Positions 56,302-64,000 of a DNA stretch of 64,000 nt are shown in pieces; positions within the stretch are counted from its first letter, which is position 1; every line of letters begins with the position of its first letter. The notes beneath the pieces were generated by a model, which saw only the letters and a list, made by a program, of their open reading frames with translations, was not told the origin of the DNA and searched no databases. Both the position numbers and the translations under genes were made by a program. The stretch is from Candidatus Zixiibacteriota bacterium. GTDB taxonomy: Bacteria > Zixibacteria > MSB-5A5 > GN15 > FEB-12. The stretch is from positions 115,523 through 179,522 of the forward strand of contig JAJRQO010000021.1 of the NCBI GenBank assembly GCA_024280215.1, read 5' to 3'.

Positions 56302-57654
56302 CTATCGACGGGTATATCTCACTATGAATTTAGCCGTTTTTGAGCCGTTTTTTGTTACGTTTAAACTGAATTTAATGGTTGAAGCATCTTTTTTTACATA
56401 TTTAAAATCAGATGAAGTTATTTCCCAATATCCGTATAATTTTTTTTCAATCTCGATAGTCACATCTTCATCTTTATGGTTTTTAAGTGTAATTTCAAAT
56501 TCTTGTTCATCAACCTGTTTTGATACTCGATTTTGATTAACTAATTTGTGTTCTGCTTTTAGATCAAAAGCATAGCCAACTTTGATTGTGACATCTTCAT
56601 CTTTTGGAGTGTGAGAAATTCTGTCTTCACCAAGCAGAATCTTACTGCCGTCATCATCGGCTTTAAAAAGACGGAATCGCCCTGCTGGAAGTGGCATGCC
56701 AAGTCCAAATTCTTTTGAGTTTCTAAACTTGAGAGCGACTTCGACTTTTTTATTATCGACTTCCGGTTTGTACAGAAATATCTTTTTCGCTTTTGTGCTG
56801 GCAGGTTTAAAAAGTGAAATCTGTTTGTTTTCGTTGTTTGAAAGTGTTGCTTTTCTTGGAAGGGTATACATGTGGTATTCAAAAAAGGATTTTTCTTCAA
56901 ACCCAGATGATTCCATATCCATTGCAGTCGTCATCATTTTCATAGGTGGATTAGGTCGCCTGCTTTGTTGGGCTCTATTTATATCACCCGCAATAAGTTT
57001 GAGGGTTGCGTCATTATATGTTTTTCCTGATTGATTATTTATTGATGCCCAGCCGCTAATATCAAGCTCTTTGTCATCGGAACTAATAAGCCCGACATAT
57101 TCGGCTGACCAATTCATACCACCAGTTTGGTACGAAATATTGCAATCTGCTTTCCCTTTAAAATCTGATGAGTACTTCCAAAATAGAGTTGGACGGGTGA
57201 TTAGTCCTTCTGGTAAGACAGGGAAATTTACTTCAGTTATCTGATTCATTAAGAGAATTTTAATCCGTCCACCATTATACATAAGAGTCACAGCATCGTG
57301 GTCAGATGCAAGCAAAATCCCAGAGAAAATATTACCATTTTTATCAACTAACTCAATTTTCTTATCAATATATTTTTGATACATCTGCGATGAATTGACC
57401 AAATCATATGCGTAATTCTGTTCTACTATTGAAAGATGTTTTTTGCTGTCAATCAATTCAAACCGTACCGAAGTTCTATCAATCGCTGAAGGGACATCTT
57501 TGAACGAAATCTCATGCATTCCTTTTTCAAATGTCATAGTTCTATTTTCTGAAATCACACCTAAATTAGAATTATAGACTGTAACCGCAATATCATCAGC
57601 GAATACCGAGCATACTACTATAAGCATGATAAAACTTGTAAGAATCTTTTTCAT
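56302..57654 (-). CDS. Secreted DUF4139-type protein
   Basis: This 450-residue exported protein has a signal peptide (about 1-19, ending VFA). The opening DIAVTVYNSNLGVISENRTMTFEKGMHEISFKDVPSAID and the central GGMNWSAEYVGLISSDDKELDISGWASINNQSGKTYNDATLKLIAGDIN are characteristic of DUF4139 proteins. The C-terminal domain is beta-rich. AGGAG is 7 nt before the ATG. The biological role of the family is not established. It stands alone between a TPR gene and an isoprenoid synthase gene. Confidence 0.85.
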   Translation of the reverse strand: MKKILTSFIMLIVVCSVFADDIAVTVYNSNLGVISENRTMTFEKGMHEISFKDVPSAIDRTSVRFELIDSKKHLSIVEQNYAYDLVNSSQMYQKYIDKKIELVDKNGNIFSGILLASDHDAVTLMYNGGRIKILLMNQITEVNFPVLPEGLITRPTLFWKYSSDFKGKADCNISYQTGGMNWSAEYVGLISSDDKELDISGWASINNQSGKTYNDATLKLIAGDINRAQQSRRPNPPMKMMTTAMDMESSGFEEKSFFEYHMYTLPRKATLSNNENKQISLFKPASTKAKKIFLYKPEVDNKKVEVALKFRNSKEFGLGMPLPAGRFRLFKADDDGSKILLGEDRISHTPKDEDVTIKVGYAFDLKAEHKLVNQNRVSKQVDEQEFEITLKNHKDEDVTIEIEKKLYGYWEITSSDFKYVKKDASTIKFSLNVTKNGSKTAKFIVRYTRR

Positions 57655-57782
57655 AATTTATCTCCTAATTGTTATACAATTTAGACTAATTTTTGACTTT
57701 TTATGTGCAATTCTAAATTGGCAATATATTTATTGTACTTACTATACAGATACAACTATTTTTTCTTCCCGAAAAGATTTAA

Positions 57783-58718
57783 TTATTTTTTGTGAAATGA
57801 TTCGACAGTTTTATCGATTTCTAACTTTACTTCAGATGGGGTCGGAAGAAGCTCAGATTGAGAAAAAACACCGATTTTGACATCAATACGACTATAAATC
57901 TGATTATAGAGGGCATAAATGATCTCTAAACTTAGTTGATATCGAGGTGCTAATAATGGCAAAACAGCATCAATTGTCTGTCGAGCTTTATCCCGATAAA
58001 ATGAGGCAAAATGATGATACTGAGCAAAAAGTGATCGAACATTTGCTGAAACCGTACCGCCATCAGCAACTGACCGCAACTCATCTTTTTTGACACCAAA
58101 AATTTCAAGCTGATTTAAGGCGTAGTAGTTCAACCCGTCAAGCTGGTCTTTTTGAAAGTCACGTATAATATGAACTATATAGGAAAAAAGTGCTAAATGA
58201 CGAGCCGCATAGCGAATCTCATAGGCTGGAATTTTATAACTATTTTCAACTTTTGTAACACCAATCAAGTGCATAAAAATCGATGCGGGTGAAATTGCTG
58301 CTCCCTCGGAATATCTGAGAAATATTAAAAACGATTTAAAATCATCATGATACAAATCATAAATCATCGCTTTTGAAAGACGTGTCCATGGCCAGAGTGG
58401 AATGTGGAATTTATCTTTGATATCGATAAGAGCCGTTTGGAAATCGTCGGTTTTATTTCCTTGGACAAAATTGTCGGTCCATTTGTTAATTATCTGTTCA
58501 AACTGTTTTTTCTCATCTATAGAGAGCTTATACCCACCCGCTTTTTGGTCATCAACTAAGTCGTCAATTATTCGCATTGAGCGATAACAGACCTTAAAAG
58601 CATCATAACGGTCATCTTCCCAAAACCGAGCAGCAATATCCAAAATCGGGTTTGTGAGAATATCATCAAAATCAGGTTTCTCTAAAAAATTCAAATATGA
58701 TTGTTCTAACTTTTCCAT
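57783..58718 (-). CDS. Squalene/phytoene synthase family protein
   Basis: This 311-residue all-alpha trans-isoprenyl enzyme condenses two prenyl diphosphates, or a related head-to-head substrate. The two Asp-rich motifs that bind Mg-diphosphate are present: RIIDDLVDDQ (about 50-58) and HIIRDFQKDQLDG (about 187-199). The conserved YC..VAG region is degenerate (YEIRYAARHLALFSYIVH). No desaturase, cyclase or second synthase gene is beside it, so squalene, phytoene or another product cannot be told apart. The neighbouring divergent gene is a glycosyltransferase. Confidence 0.82.
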   Translation of the reverse strand: MEKLEQSYLNFLEKPDFDDILTNPILDIAARFWEDDRYDAFKVCYRSMRIIDDLVDDQKAGGYKLSIDEKKQFEQIINKWTDNFVQGNKTDDFQTALIDIKDKFHIPLWPWTRLSKAMIYDLYHDDFKSFLIFLRYSEGAAISPASIFMHLIGVTKVENSYKIPAYEIRYAARHLALFSYIVHIIRDFQKDQLDGLNYYALNQLEIFGVKKDELRSVADGGTVSANVRSLFAQYHHFASFYRDKARQTIDAVLPLLAPRYQLSLEIIYALYNQIYSRIDVKIGVFSQSELLPTPSEVKLEIDKTVESFHKK

Positions 58719-58796
58719 AAGAATTGAATATAACTAATCTTTAGTCAGTTAAAAAATTATATTTCAATTTCTTCAATTATTTTTTACTTTAGATAT

Positions 58797-59987
58797 ATGA
58801 CTCAACCAATAAAACTGCTTATGCTGACACATAATTACCCTCGGTTCAAGGGAGATTTTGCTGGAGTATTCCTATCGCTTCTGGCAAGAAAGCTCCATCA
58901 CTTCAATATAGAGCCGATAATTCTCGCTCCACATGCCCCTGGTTTAAAAGAATACGAAGAAATGGATGGGGTCAAAGTGTACCGTTTCAGGTACGCTGAG
59001 GATGAAAATGAGGTAATCGCCTATCAAGGAAATATGCATAAAATTGTTTTAGGCTCGGTAAGTGGGATTTTTCAGTTCAAACAATTTTTGAATGCTTTTG
59101 AGAAAAAGGCTCTGCAAGTGATTGCAAAAGAAAATATCGAAGTTATCGCTGGGCATTGGTTAGTACCTGCGGGGATAGTTATGAAATCGCTTGCGAAAAA
59201 AACTGCGATTCCGATGATCCTCTCATCGCATGGCACTGATATTCGATTGATGCGAAAATACTTTGCGGTGTTGTACCGTTATTTGAAAAATTTCTGCCTT
59301 ACTTTAAAAAGTTGGACAGTGGTTTCATCATTTTTACAAAATGGCATTTTAGAAATGGATGACAGACTGCAAAATATTCTGGAAGTTCTCCCCATGCCCC
59401 ACGATGAATCTATTTTCTATAAAGATGAGTCTATCAAACGAGATGAAAATCTGATTGTTGCTGTTACAAGATTTACCGACCAAAAACGGGTTGATAAATT
59501 AGTGCAAGCATTTGCTCTCGCATCAGAAAAAAACAACCAGATAAAATTACAAATATATGGCATTGGACAATTACAAGATGAAATTGAATCTCTTATTGAA
59601 AAATTAGGGATGAAAGAAAATATTTCAATTTATGCACCTCTCCCTCAAGATGAATTACGAGAAATATATAACAAAGCATCTATCGTAATTCTTAACTCAT
59701 TTGAAGAAGGGTTCGGGTTAGCACTCTCTGAATCGATGCTCTGTGGGGCTGCTGTTATTGGAACAGATTCAGGTGGTATCACAGATATAATTCAAGATGA
59801 AAAAACGGGGAGGTTGGTTCCATTAGATAATCCAGAAAAACTTGCCGAAGCAATTCTGAAACTCTCTGGTGATAAATTGCTACGTAATAATATTGCTCAA
59901 AATGGTTATGAGTTTGCCACTGCAACCTACCAATCAAAACTACTTGCGAATCGCTATGCTGATATTGTTAAAGAAGCATTGAAGTAA
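58797..59987 (+). CDS. Glycosyltransferase family 4 protein
   Basis: This 396-residue GT-B enzyme begins IKLLMLTHNYPRFKGDFAGVFL. It carries GHWLVPAGIVMKSLA, ILSSHGTDIRLMRK, AVTRFTDQKRVDKLVQAF (donor domain) and NSFEEGFGLALSESMLCGAAVIGTDSGGI, with the EX7E-type donor motif. It is most like enzymes that add sugars to lipid or polysaccharide acceptors. It is divergent from the synthase gene; the 78-bp gap must contain both promoters. The donor is unknown. Confidence 0.86.
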   Translation: MTQPIKLLMLTHNYPRFKGDFAGVFLSLLARKLHHFNIEPIILAPHAPGLKEYEEMDGVKVYRFRYAEDENEVIAYQGNMHKIVLGSVSGIFQFKQFLNAFEKKALQVIAKENIEVIAGHWLVPAGIVMKSLAKKTAIPMILSSHGTDIRLMRKYFAVLYRYLKNFCLTLKSWTVVSSFLQNGILEMDDRLQNILEVLPMPHDESIFYKDESIKRDENLIVAVTRFTDQKRVDKLVQAFALASEKNNQIKLQIYGIGQLQDEIESLIEKLGMKENISIYAPLPQDELREIYNKASIVILNSFEEGFGLALSESMLCGAAVIGTDSGGITDIIQDEKTGRLVPLDNPEKLAEAILKLSGDKLLRNNIAQNGYEFATATYQSKLLANRYADIVKEALK

Positions 59988-60017
59988 ATTAAAACATCTT
60001 GAACATGACCAGAAATA

Positions 60018-60851
60018 TTAAACTTTTTCTGAACTCATCTTATATGAGCCGAGAATCTTAATAAAATGAGTTATCTCACCTAAATGGTCGAGAGCTTTTT
60101 TGACTCGTTCTTCTTTGACCGACCCTTCAATGTCGACATAGAAATGATATTCCCACGCTTTTTTGCGAAGTGGTCGAGATTCAATTTTTGATAAATCAAT
60201 ATCTCTGAGGGCAAAAACCGAAAGTGCTTTGTATAAAACGCCTGGTTCATTTTTCATTGAGAAGACAATTGAAGTTTTTGTTTTCCCTTTTACAACGACT
60301 TCTTTTTTTGCCAGTAGTAAAAACCGAGTAAAATTAGATTTTTCATCTTCAATTGATTTCCGAATAATATGCATCTTGTAAATTTCAGCAGCATAAGGCG
60401 AGGCAATAGCACCAGCGTTGTACAAACCAGATTCTGAGAGCATCTTTACTGCCCCCGCAGTATCATAATATGAAATCGGAGCAACAGTAGGATGAGCATC
60501 AAAAAAATCTCGGCATTGGTCTAAAGCAGCAGGATGTGAAAAAACTCGTTGAATTTTTGATACTGGGACTTTTTTGGCAGCAATTAAACAATGGTTTATT
60601 CGAAGATACGTCTCACCGATGACTTTAAGATTTCGTTCAAGAAGTAAATCATAATTTTTATGAATTGAACCTATCAGAGAATTTTCAATTGGAATAACGC
60701 CATATTTTGTTTTCCCTTTTTCAACCATATCAAAAAGAGATGCAAATGAACTACACGCGACAGGCATTGCATTTTTGCCTATAAACTTTTTGGAGGCTAC
60801 TTCTGAGAATGCACCCCGTTCACCTTGAAACGCTACTTTAATTTTTGCCAT
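60018..60851 (-). CDS. pheA: Prephenate dehydratase
   Basis: This 277-residue enzyme converts prephenate to phenylpyruvate in phenylalanine synthesis. The catalytic PDT domain opens KVAFQGERGAFSE and contains GVIPIENSLIGSI, FSHPAALDQC and the key SNFTRFLLL (Thr-Arg-Phe). The C-terminal ACT domain (about 195-277) has KNEPGVLYKALSVFA and IESRPLRKK, the phenylalanine feedback-sensing site. No chorismate mutase domain is fused. The convergent neighbour is the glycosyltransferase gene. Confidence 0.96.
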   Translation of the reverse strand: MAKIKVAFQGERGAFSEVASKKFIGKNAMPVACSSFASLFDMVEKGKTKYGVIPIENSLIGSIHKNYDLLLERNLKVIGETYLRINHCLIAAKKVPVSKIQRVFSHPAALDQCRDFFDAHPTVAPISYYDTAGAVKMLSESGLYNAGAIASPYAAEIYKMHIIRKSIEDEKSNFTRFLLLAKKEVVVKGKTKTSIVFSMKNEPGVLYKALSVFALRDIDLSKIESRPLRKKAWEYHFYVDIEGSVKEERVKKALDHLGEITHFIKILGSYKMSSEKV

Positions 60852-60887
60852 ATATACTTTATCGTCAGATTAAAATTTTTCTCAATA

Positions 60888-61268
60888 CTAATACTGACCA
60901 GTTTGAAGCATTACCAGTGTACATGCCTCGACGACTTCAATTCCGTTATCAGATAATTTTTGTGCTAAGGCTGAATTTTCAGACCCTGGGTTAAAGATAA
61001 CCCGTCTTGGTTTCAACGATAGAATATTATCAAATTCTTTATCTGATATTGCTGAGTTGACATACATGGTCAAGGTATCAATATCACCATCAATATCAGC
61101 AAGTGATTTCAGCCCATCAATACCATCAACAGCATGTCCTTTGGGATGAATTGGCAACGGTACAAATCCATGTTCTTTGAGCATATGGACAGCTTTAAAT
61201 GAATAACGATCTTCTTTTGGTGATGCCCCAAGTACGGCGGCTTTTGTTTCTGGAACTGCTTTTGTCAT
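60888..61268 (-). CDS. CoA-binding protein (YccU-like)
   Basis: This 126-residue Rossmann-fold protein of the CoA_binding_2 family begins AAVLGASPKEDRYSFKAVHML and has the motifs LPIHPKG, IDTLTMYVN, RVIFNPGSEN and the closing VVEACTLVML. It is cytosolic and corresponds to the nucleotide-binding domain of succinyl-CoA-synthetase-like proteins. The cellular role is unclear. It lies 36 nt upstream of pheA on the same strand and may be co-transcribed. Confidence 0.88.
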   Translation of the reverse strand: MTKAVPETKAAVLGASPKEDRYSFKAVHMLKEHGFVPLPIHPKGHAVDGIDGLKSLADIDGDIDTLTMYVNSAISDKEFDNILSLKPRRVIFNPGSENSALAQKLSDNGIEVVEACTLVMLQTGQY

Positions 61269-61492
61269 AATACATTTCTCCTACTTTCTAATCCTTTTTA
61301 TTATAAACAGTAATTTTATTATAAAGTTCAAGTATTTTCAGGTATGGAATTTGCCTTATACATAACTAAATAGACATAAGGTCATAGATATCAAGTCATT
61401 TATGGGTAAACAGGATAAAAGTATTTCTGTATCTATGCAGAGCTTACATATAAAGAGCAAATAATTGCAGTTAGAAAAGATTGAGGTTTCTC

Positions 61493-62491
61493 ATGAAATT
61501 TAAAATAATATTATTGGTTTGTCTGCTCCAATTACCTTGTATAGTATCTTCGCAGGAAGTAGTTATATCAGGATTTCCAACTGGTGTAGGAAGATCGGTA
61601 GATGCTGATTTTTTCAAACCATACCAAAAAGATTTACAGATAATTGCCGACAGTCTACACAAATATCCTCTCGCAGTTGCTATAATTACGGGCGGTGCTG
61701 ATGGACAGACATTCAAAGATGGTGATGATTCCAAAAACCCATCATTAGCATTAGGTCGAGCTCATACTCTACGTAGTTTTCTCACAACCCAGTTTCAAAT
61801 AAATCCACTTCAGATTATTATCAGCTCTGAGGAAGTATCCTCAAAAGGTGCAGATGGACGTTATGCTTCAGTTTACATTTCTCACGATTCAAGAGAAATA
61901 ATTCGACTTGGTGACCGTTTGGCGACAATCGAAGCACAACCATCAACAGGTGATTTGCTCACTCGAATCCAAGCCCTTGAAGAACAACCTCCAGTTGAAA
62001 AACATTTTACTGAAGTAACAAGTTTTTCAGAAAAATTCGGACTCCAAGTATCTGCAGGTTTTTCATCCTCGCCTTTTGGTGGAATTCCGATAGTCGGCGG
62101 GGCGGTAACATGGGATAGAACTTTATTCTTTGAATTAAATGCTGGACATACTTTTTGGAAAAATGATTTCTCCCAAGCAAATTTAGATTTAAGAACTAAT
62201 AAATGTTTAATTGGCGGTCAGATACTATTTTTCCCATTTAAGAATAAACAAATTGGTTTACTTGGTGGATGGGTTCGTATTGAAGAAATTTCAAACCAAT
62301 ACCATGAGTATGTAAAAATGTCAGAGGGTGCTTTATTGGGAGCTCGTTTTATACCATTTAAACATTTTTCACTCACCGCGGCTTATAACCCATCAACACA
62401 TAAAATTGTTTCAAATAGAAAGTCAATTTATAAAAATGATCAATTTAACCTCTCTATAAATTATTATGATCTCTTAGGAGGTGGAAGATGA
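61493..62491 (+). CDS. OmpA-like domain followed by a beta-barrel-like domain
   Basis: This 332-residue exported protein has a signal peptide (KFKIILLVCLLQLPCIVSSQ). Residues about 25-140 resemble an OmpA-type peptidoglycan-associated domain (LQIIADSLHKYPLAVAIITGGADGQ, NPSLALGRAHTLRSFL, IISSEEVSSKGADGRYASVYI). The remainder (about 170-332) is a set of amphipathic strands typical of an eight-stranded outer-membrane barrel. The order is reversed compared with OmpA. ATG at 61493 has GAGG at 6 nt. The last codon overlaps the start of the next lipoprotein gene (ATGA), so the two are coupled. Confidence 0.72.
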   Translation: MKFKIILLVCLLQLPCIVSSQEVVISGFPTGVGRSVDADFFKPYQKDLQIIADSLHKYPLAVAIITGGADGQTFKDGDDSKNPSLALGRAHTLRSFLTTQFQINPLQIIISSEEVSSKGADGRYASVYISHDSREIIRLGDRLATIEAQPSTGDLLTRIQALEEQPPVEKHFTEVTSFSEKFGLQVSAGFSSSPFGGIPIVGGAVTWDRTLFFELNAGHTFWKNDFSQANLDLRTNKCLIGGQILFFPFKNKQIGLLGGWVRIEEISNQYHEYVKMSEGALLGARFIPFKHFSLTAAYNPSTHKIVSNRKSIYKNDQFNLSINYYDLLGGGR

Positions 62492-63036
62492 AACGACTAA
62501 TTTTCTTAATTGTACTTACCCTCACGATTTTCTCAACTCAATTTCTTGTCAATTGTTCAAGCCCACTTGAGTTAGAAGATAATACATCTCTGGAACCTGA
62601 ACAACCTGAAGTAACTGTTGATACAATAATACTTACAGACACGTTGTATCTCGCGGACACAACTTCATCTAACGACACTATTTATATTGTAGATACAACT
62701 TTTTTTACGGACTCATCACTCGTTATAGATTCTATAATTATAAATGATACTACTGTTCTAATTGATTCGATAATAATCAACGCAACAGACACATTGTATA
62801 TTGTCGACTCTAACTATACTGACACTTTGCTGTTGAGAGATACTTTTTTTCTTACAGATACGATGGTCATATATGATACAAGTTTTGTCATTGATACTGT
62901 TTTTGTAGATGACGACGATAATGATGATGAGCATGACGATGATGACCACGATGACGATGATGACGATGATGACCATGATGACCATAATGACCATGATGAC
63001 CATGATGACCATGATGACCATGATGATAGTAATTAA
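62488..63036 (+). CDS. Lipoprotein with D[TS] hexapeptide repeat and Asp/His-rich tail
   Basis: This 182-residue lipoprotein has signal RLIFLIVLTLTIFSTQFLVNC. Residues about 45-140 are about sixteen copies of a six-residue unit: Asp, Thr or Ser, then mostly hydrophobic residues (DTIILT, DTLYLA, DTIYIV, DSIIIN, DTMVIY, DTSFVI and others). The last 40 residues are almost only Asp and His, ending in DDH units from a 9-bp repeat. The hexapeptide pattern suggests a beta-solenoid or stalk; the tail suggests binding of divalent metal. It overlaps the OmpA-like gene by 4 nt, so the pair may act together. I know no named family for it. Confidence 0.78.
   Translation: MKRLIFLIVLTLTIFSTQFLVNCSSPLELEDNTSLEPEQPEVTVDTIILTDTLYLADTTSSNDTIYIVDTTFFTDSSLVIDSIIINDTTVLIDSIIINATDTLYIVDSNYTDTLLLRDTFFLTDTMVIYDTSFVIDTVFVDDDDNDDEHDDDDHDDDDDDDDHDDHNDHDDHDDHDDHDDSN
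62968..63021 (+). repeat. Six tandem 9-bp units (GATGACCAT)
   Basis: Six units, one with AAT in place of GAT, encode Asp-Asp-His repeats at the end of the lipoprotein. Copy-number changes would keep the frame. Confidence 0.92.
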
Positions 63037-63102
63037 ATAGAGTAACTAAAGAAATAGAAAAAAACATTCTGAAAAGTGGGCTTTTTTTTAGAAAGAGTAA
63101 TG

Positions 63103-63840
63103 TTATTCTTTTCTATTTTTCTTCTCCTGACGCATCCGTTTGATTTCCGCTTCACCAAGCGGTTCGCTACTTTTAATTTTAAAACTTTCTTTCATCTCTT
63201 TAGCAAAATCTCTTTGTAAACGAGAATTAATAAGAGCTGTAACAATCATCGCTATTACCGCTCCAATCGAGGCTAAACCCATATCTTTGTGTGCATCCCA
63301 AATATCACCTTGTGTACCAAGATACGCTACGCCCAGATCTCCCGCAAAAATTTCAACAGCTGCCCACTCAAACAATTCAAAAAGCATCGAAGTTGACATA
63401 GTAACATCTAACGGTAAAAAATATCCCCAAAAGCCTGATACATTGGCAACCCGATGAAACATTTCACGAATAGGGTATGCTAAAAGAAGACCATAGGAAA
63501 AATGCACCAAACGGTCAAAGTGATTCCGTTCCCATCCAAAGAATGAATTAAATGTCCGTCCAAAAACAGATTCAAACCATTGGTCATACGGAACATTAGC
63601 ATAGGTATAATGCGATCCGACTTCATGAAGACAAAGAAACAAAAATATAAGTGTATAGGAAACTTTAGAAAGTGGGAATTTCTTGGATGTAAAAATCAAA
63701 ATCGGTAATAAAATAACGACTAACAAATTTTCAAGCATCCAGTCATGACGGTCTATTGGATTAAAAGAGAGAGTTATAAAGAAAAATGTAAATAATAATC
63801 CAAGTTTTAATGCATATTTCTGATGAGTTGAAAGATTCAT
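63103..63840 (-). CDS. DUF2238 membrane protein (YjdF-like)
   Basis: This 245-residue inner-membrane protein has about six helices. Family motifs are LHEVGSHYTYANVPYD, WERNHFDRLVHFSYGLLLAYPIRE, LFELFEWAAVE and GTQGDIWDAHKDM. They place several conserved His, Glu and Asp residues in or near the membrane. The reaction or transport role of the family is not known. ATG at 63840 has GAGGA 6 nt upstream; a TTG at 63855 would extend it. It ends convergently with the preceding lipoprotein. Confidence 0.88.
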   Translation of the reverse strand: MNLSTHQKYALKLGLLFTFFFITLSFNPIDRHDWMLENLLVVILLPILIFTSKKFPLSKVSYTLIFLFLCLHEVGSHYTYANVPYDQWFESVFGRTFNSFFGWERNHFDRLVHFSYGLLLAYPIREMFHRVANVSGFWGYFLPLDVTMSTSMLFELFEWAAVEIFAGDLGVAYLGTQGDIWDAHKDMGLASIGAVIAMIVTALINSRLQRDFAKEMKESFKIKSSEPLGEAEIKRMRQEKKNRKE

Positions 63841-63905
63841 ACATTTCCTCTTCAATTTATAATTAAAAGAAGTTATTTACTATCTATATCTTTAACAGAA
63901 ATAAA

Positions 63906-64000
63906 GGCTGTGTCATAAATTTTGTGTAAACAGTTAATTGGTTATCTCAAATTCTTGGTACTCTGTCTCCAAATCGTATAGCAAATTGATGGACAGCCAG
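63906..64000 (-). mobile_element. End of an IS256-like insertion sequence, cut by window edge
   Basis: GGCTGTGTCATAAATTTTGT and the following GTAAA look like a terminal inverted repeat. Inside it a transposase C-terminus is read on the minus strand. The element continues past 64000, so its other end and target duplication cannot be seen. Confidence 0.68.
63947..64000 (-). CDS. IS256-family transposase, C-terminal fragment
   Basis: The last 17 codons and the stop are visible: LAVHQFAIRFGDRVPRI. The pattern of a hydrophobic helix followed by QFAI-RFGDR is typical of the C-terminus of IS256/mutator-type transposases, as I recall. The rest is outside the window, so intactness is unknown. Confidence 0.65.
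   Translation of the reverse strand: MAVHQFAIRFGDRVPRI

Noticed and set aside
62758..63021. Minus-strand frame with a Met-Val-Ile run
   Set aside because: It is the antisense of the Asp/His repeat of the real lipoprotein gene.

Overview
The window is about 64 kb of AT-rich bacterial chromosome. Several secreted proteins end in an NPFNP-type C-terminal sorting domain, others carry dockerin repeats flanked by CCVVV and GGSPPPC-like motifs, and there are many Asp/Thr-rich lipoproteins. This combination points to the Fibrobacteres-Chlorobi-Bacteroidetes superphylum. I think candidate phylum Zixibacteria or a close relative is most likely. That placement comes from protein style, not from a marker-gene tree.

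Region 1 (1-6.9 kb, minus strand) is a group 3b-type cytosolic [NiFe] hydrogenase operon. The order is hydB, a cyclic-nucleotide-binding-like protein, hydG, hydD, hydA, a C-terminal maturation protease, hypA, hypB and a partial hypF. A CRP-like palindrome lies upstream. Region 2 (7-22.6 kb, minus strand) is an 11-gene run with gaps of no more than about 40 nt. It holds three glycosyltransferases, an MsbA-like ABC exporter, three tandem aminoglycoside-phosphotransferase-fold proteins, an AlgE-like outer-membrane barrel and two secreted repeat proteins, and it closes with a terminator. A good sigma-54 promoter stands at its head, just beside an NtrC-family regulator. Region 3 (22.7-27.2 kb) encodes that regulator, its histidine kinase, a methyltransferase and a sugar-nucleotide epimerase that has no normal start codon. 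I read regions 2 and 3 together as one regulated system that makes and exports a surface glycan or glycoconjugate. It is the best candidate here for an undescribed system.

Region 4 (27.9-31.6 kb) holds tRNA-Ser(UGA), a lipoprotein, and a DtxR/MntR-like regulator with two near-identical operators. The regulator drives a ZIP metal transporter and an unknown two-domain protein. Region 5 (31.7-43.5 kb) holds a secreted subtilase, a DUF6125-like protein, a second epimerase, a membrane GT-C-like protein, a sodium:alanine symporter, enolase and a lipoprotein. Region 6 (43.5-54.8 kb) holds a lipoprotein with an embedded intein-like Hint domain, CIRCE-controlled groES-groEL, three tandem cohesin/dockerin-like surface proteins and priA. 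A relic of the priA 3' end lies inside the paralogue array and records how the array was duplicated. Region 7 (54.8-64 kb) holds a TPR protein, a DUF4139 protein, a squalene/phytoene synthase-like enzyme, a glycosyltransferase, prephenate dehydratase, a CoA-binding protein, an OmpA-like protein, a lipoprotein with a hexapeptide repeat and a His/Asp tail, a DUF2238 membrane protein and the end of an IS256-like element.

Intergenic DNA between 31 and 48 kb is rich in short palindromes. One family is a twin hairpin: the outer arms are conserved, while the inner stem changes from copy to copy but always stays base-paired.
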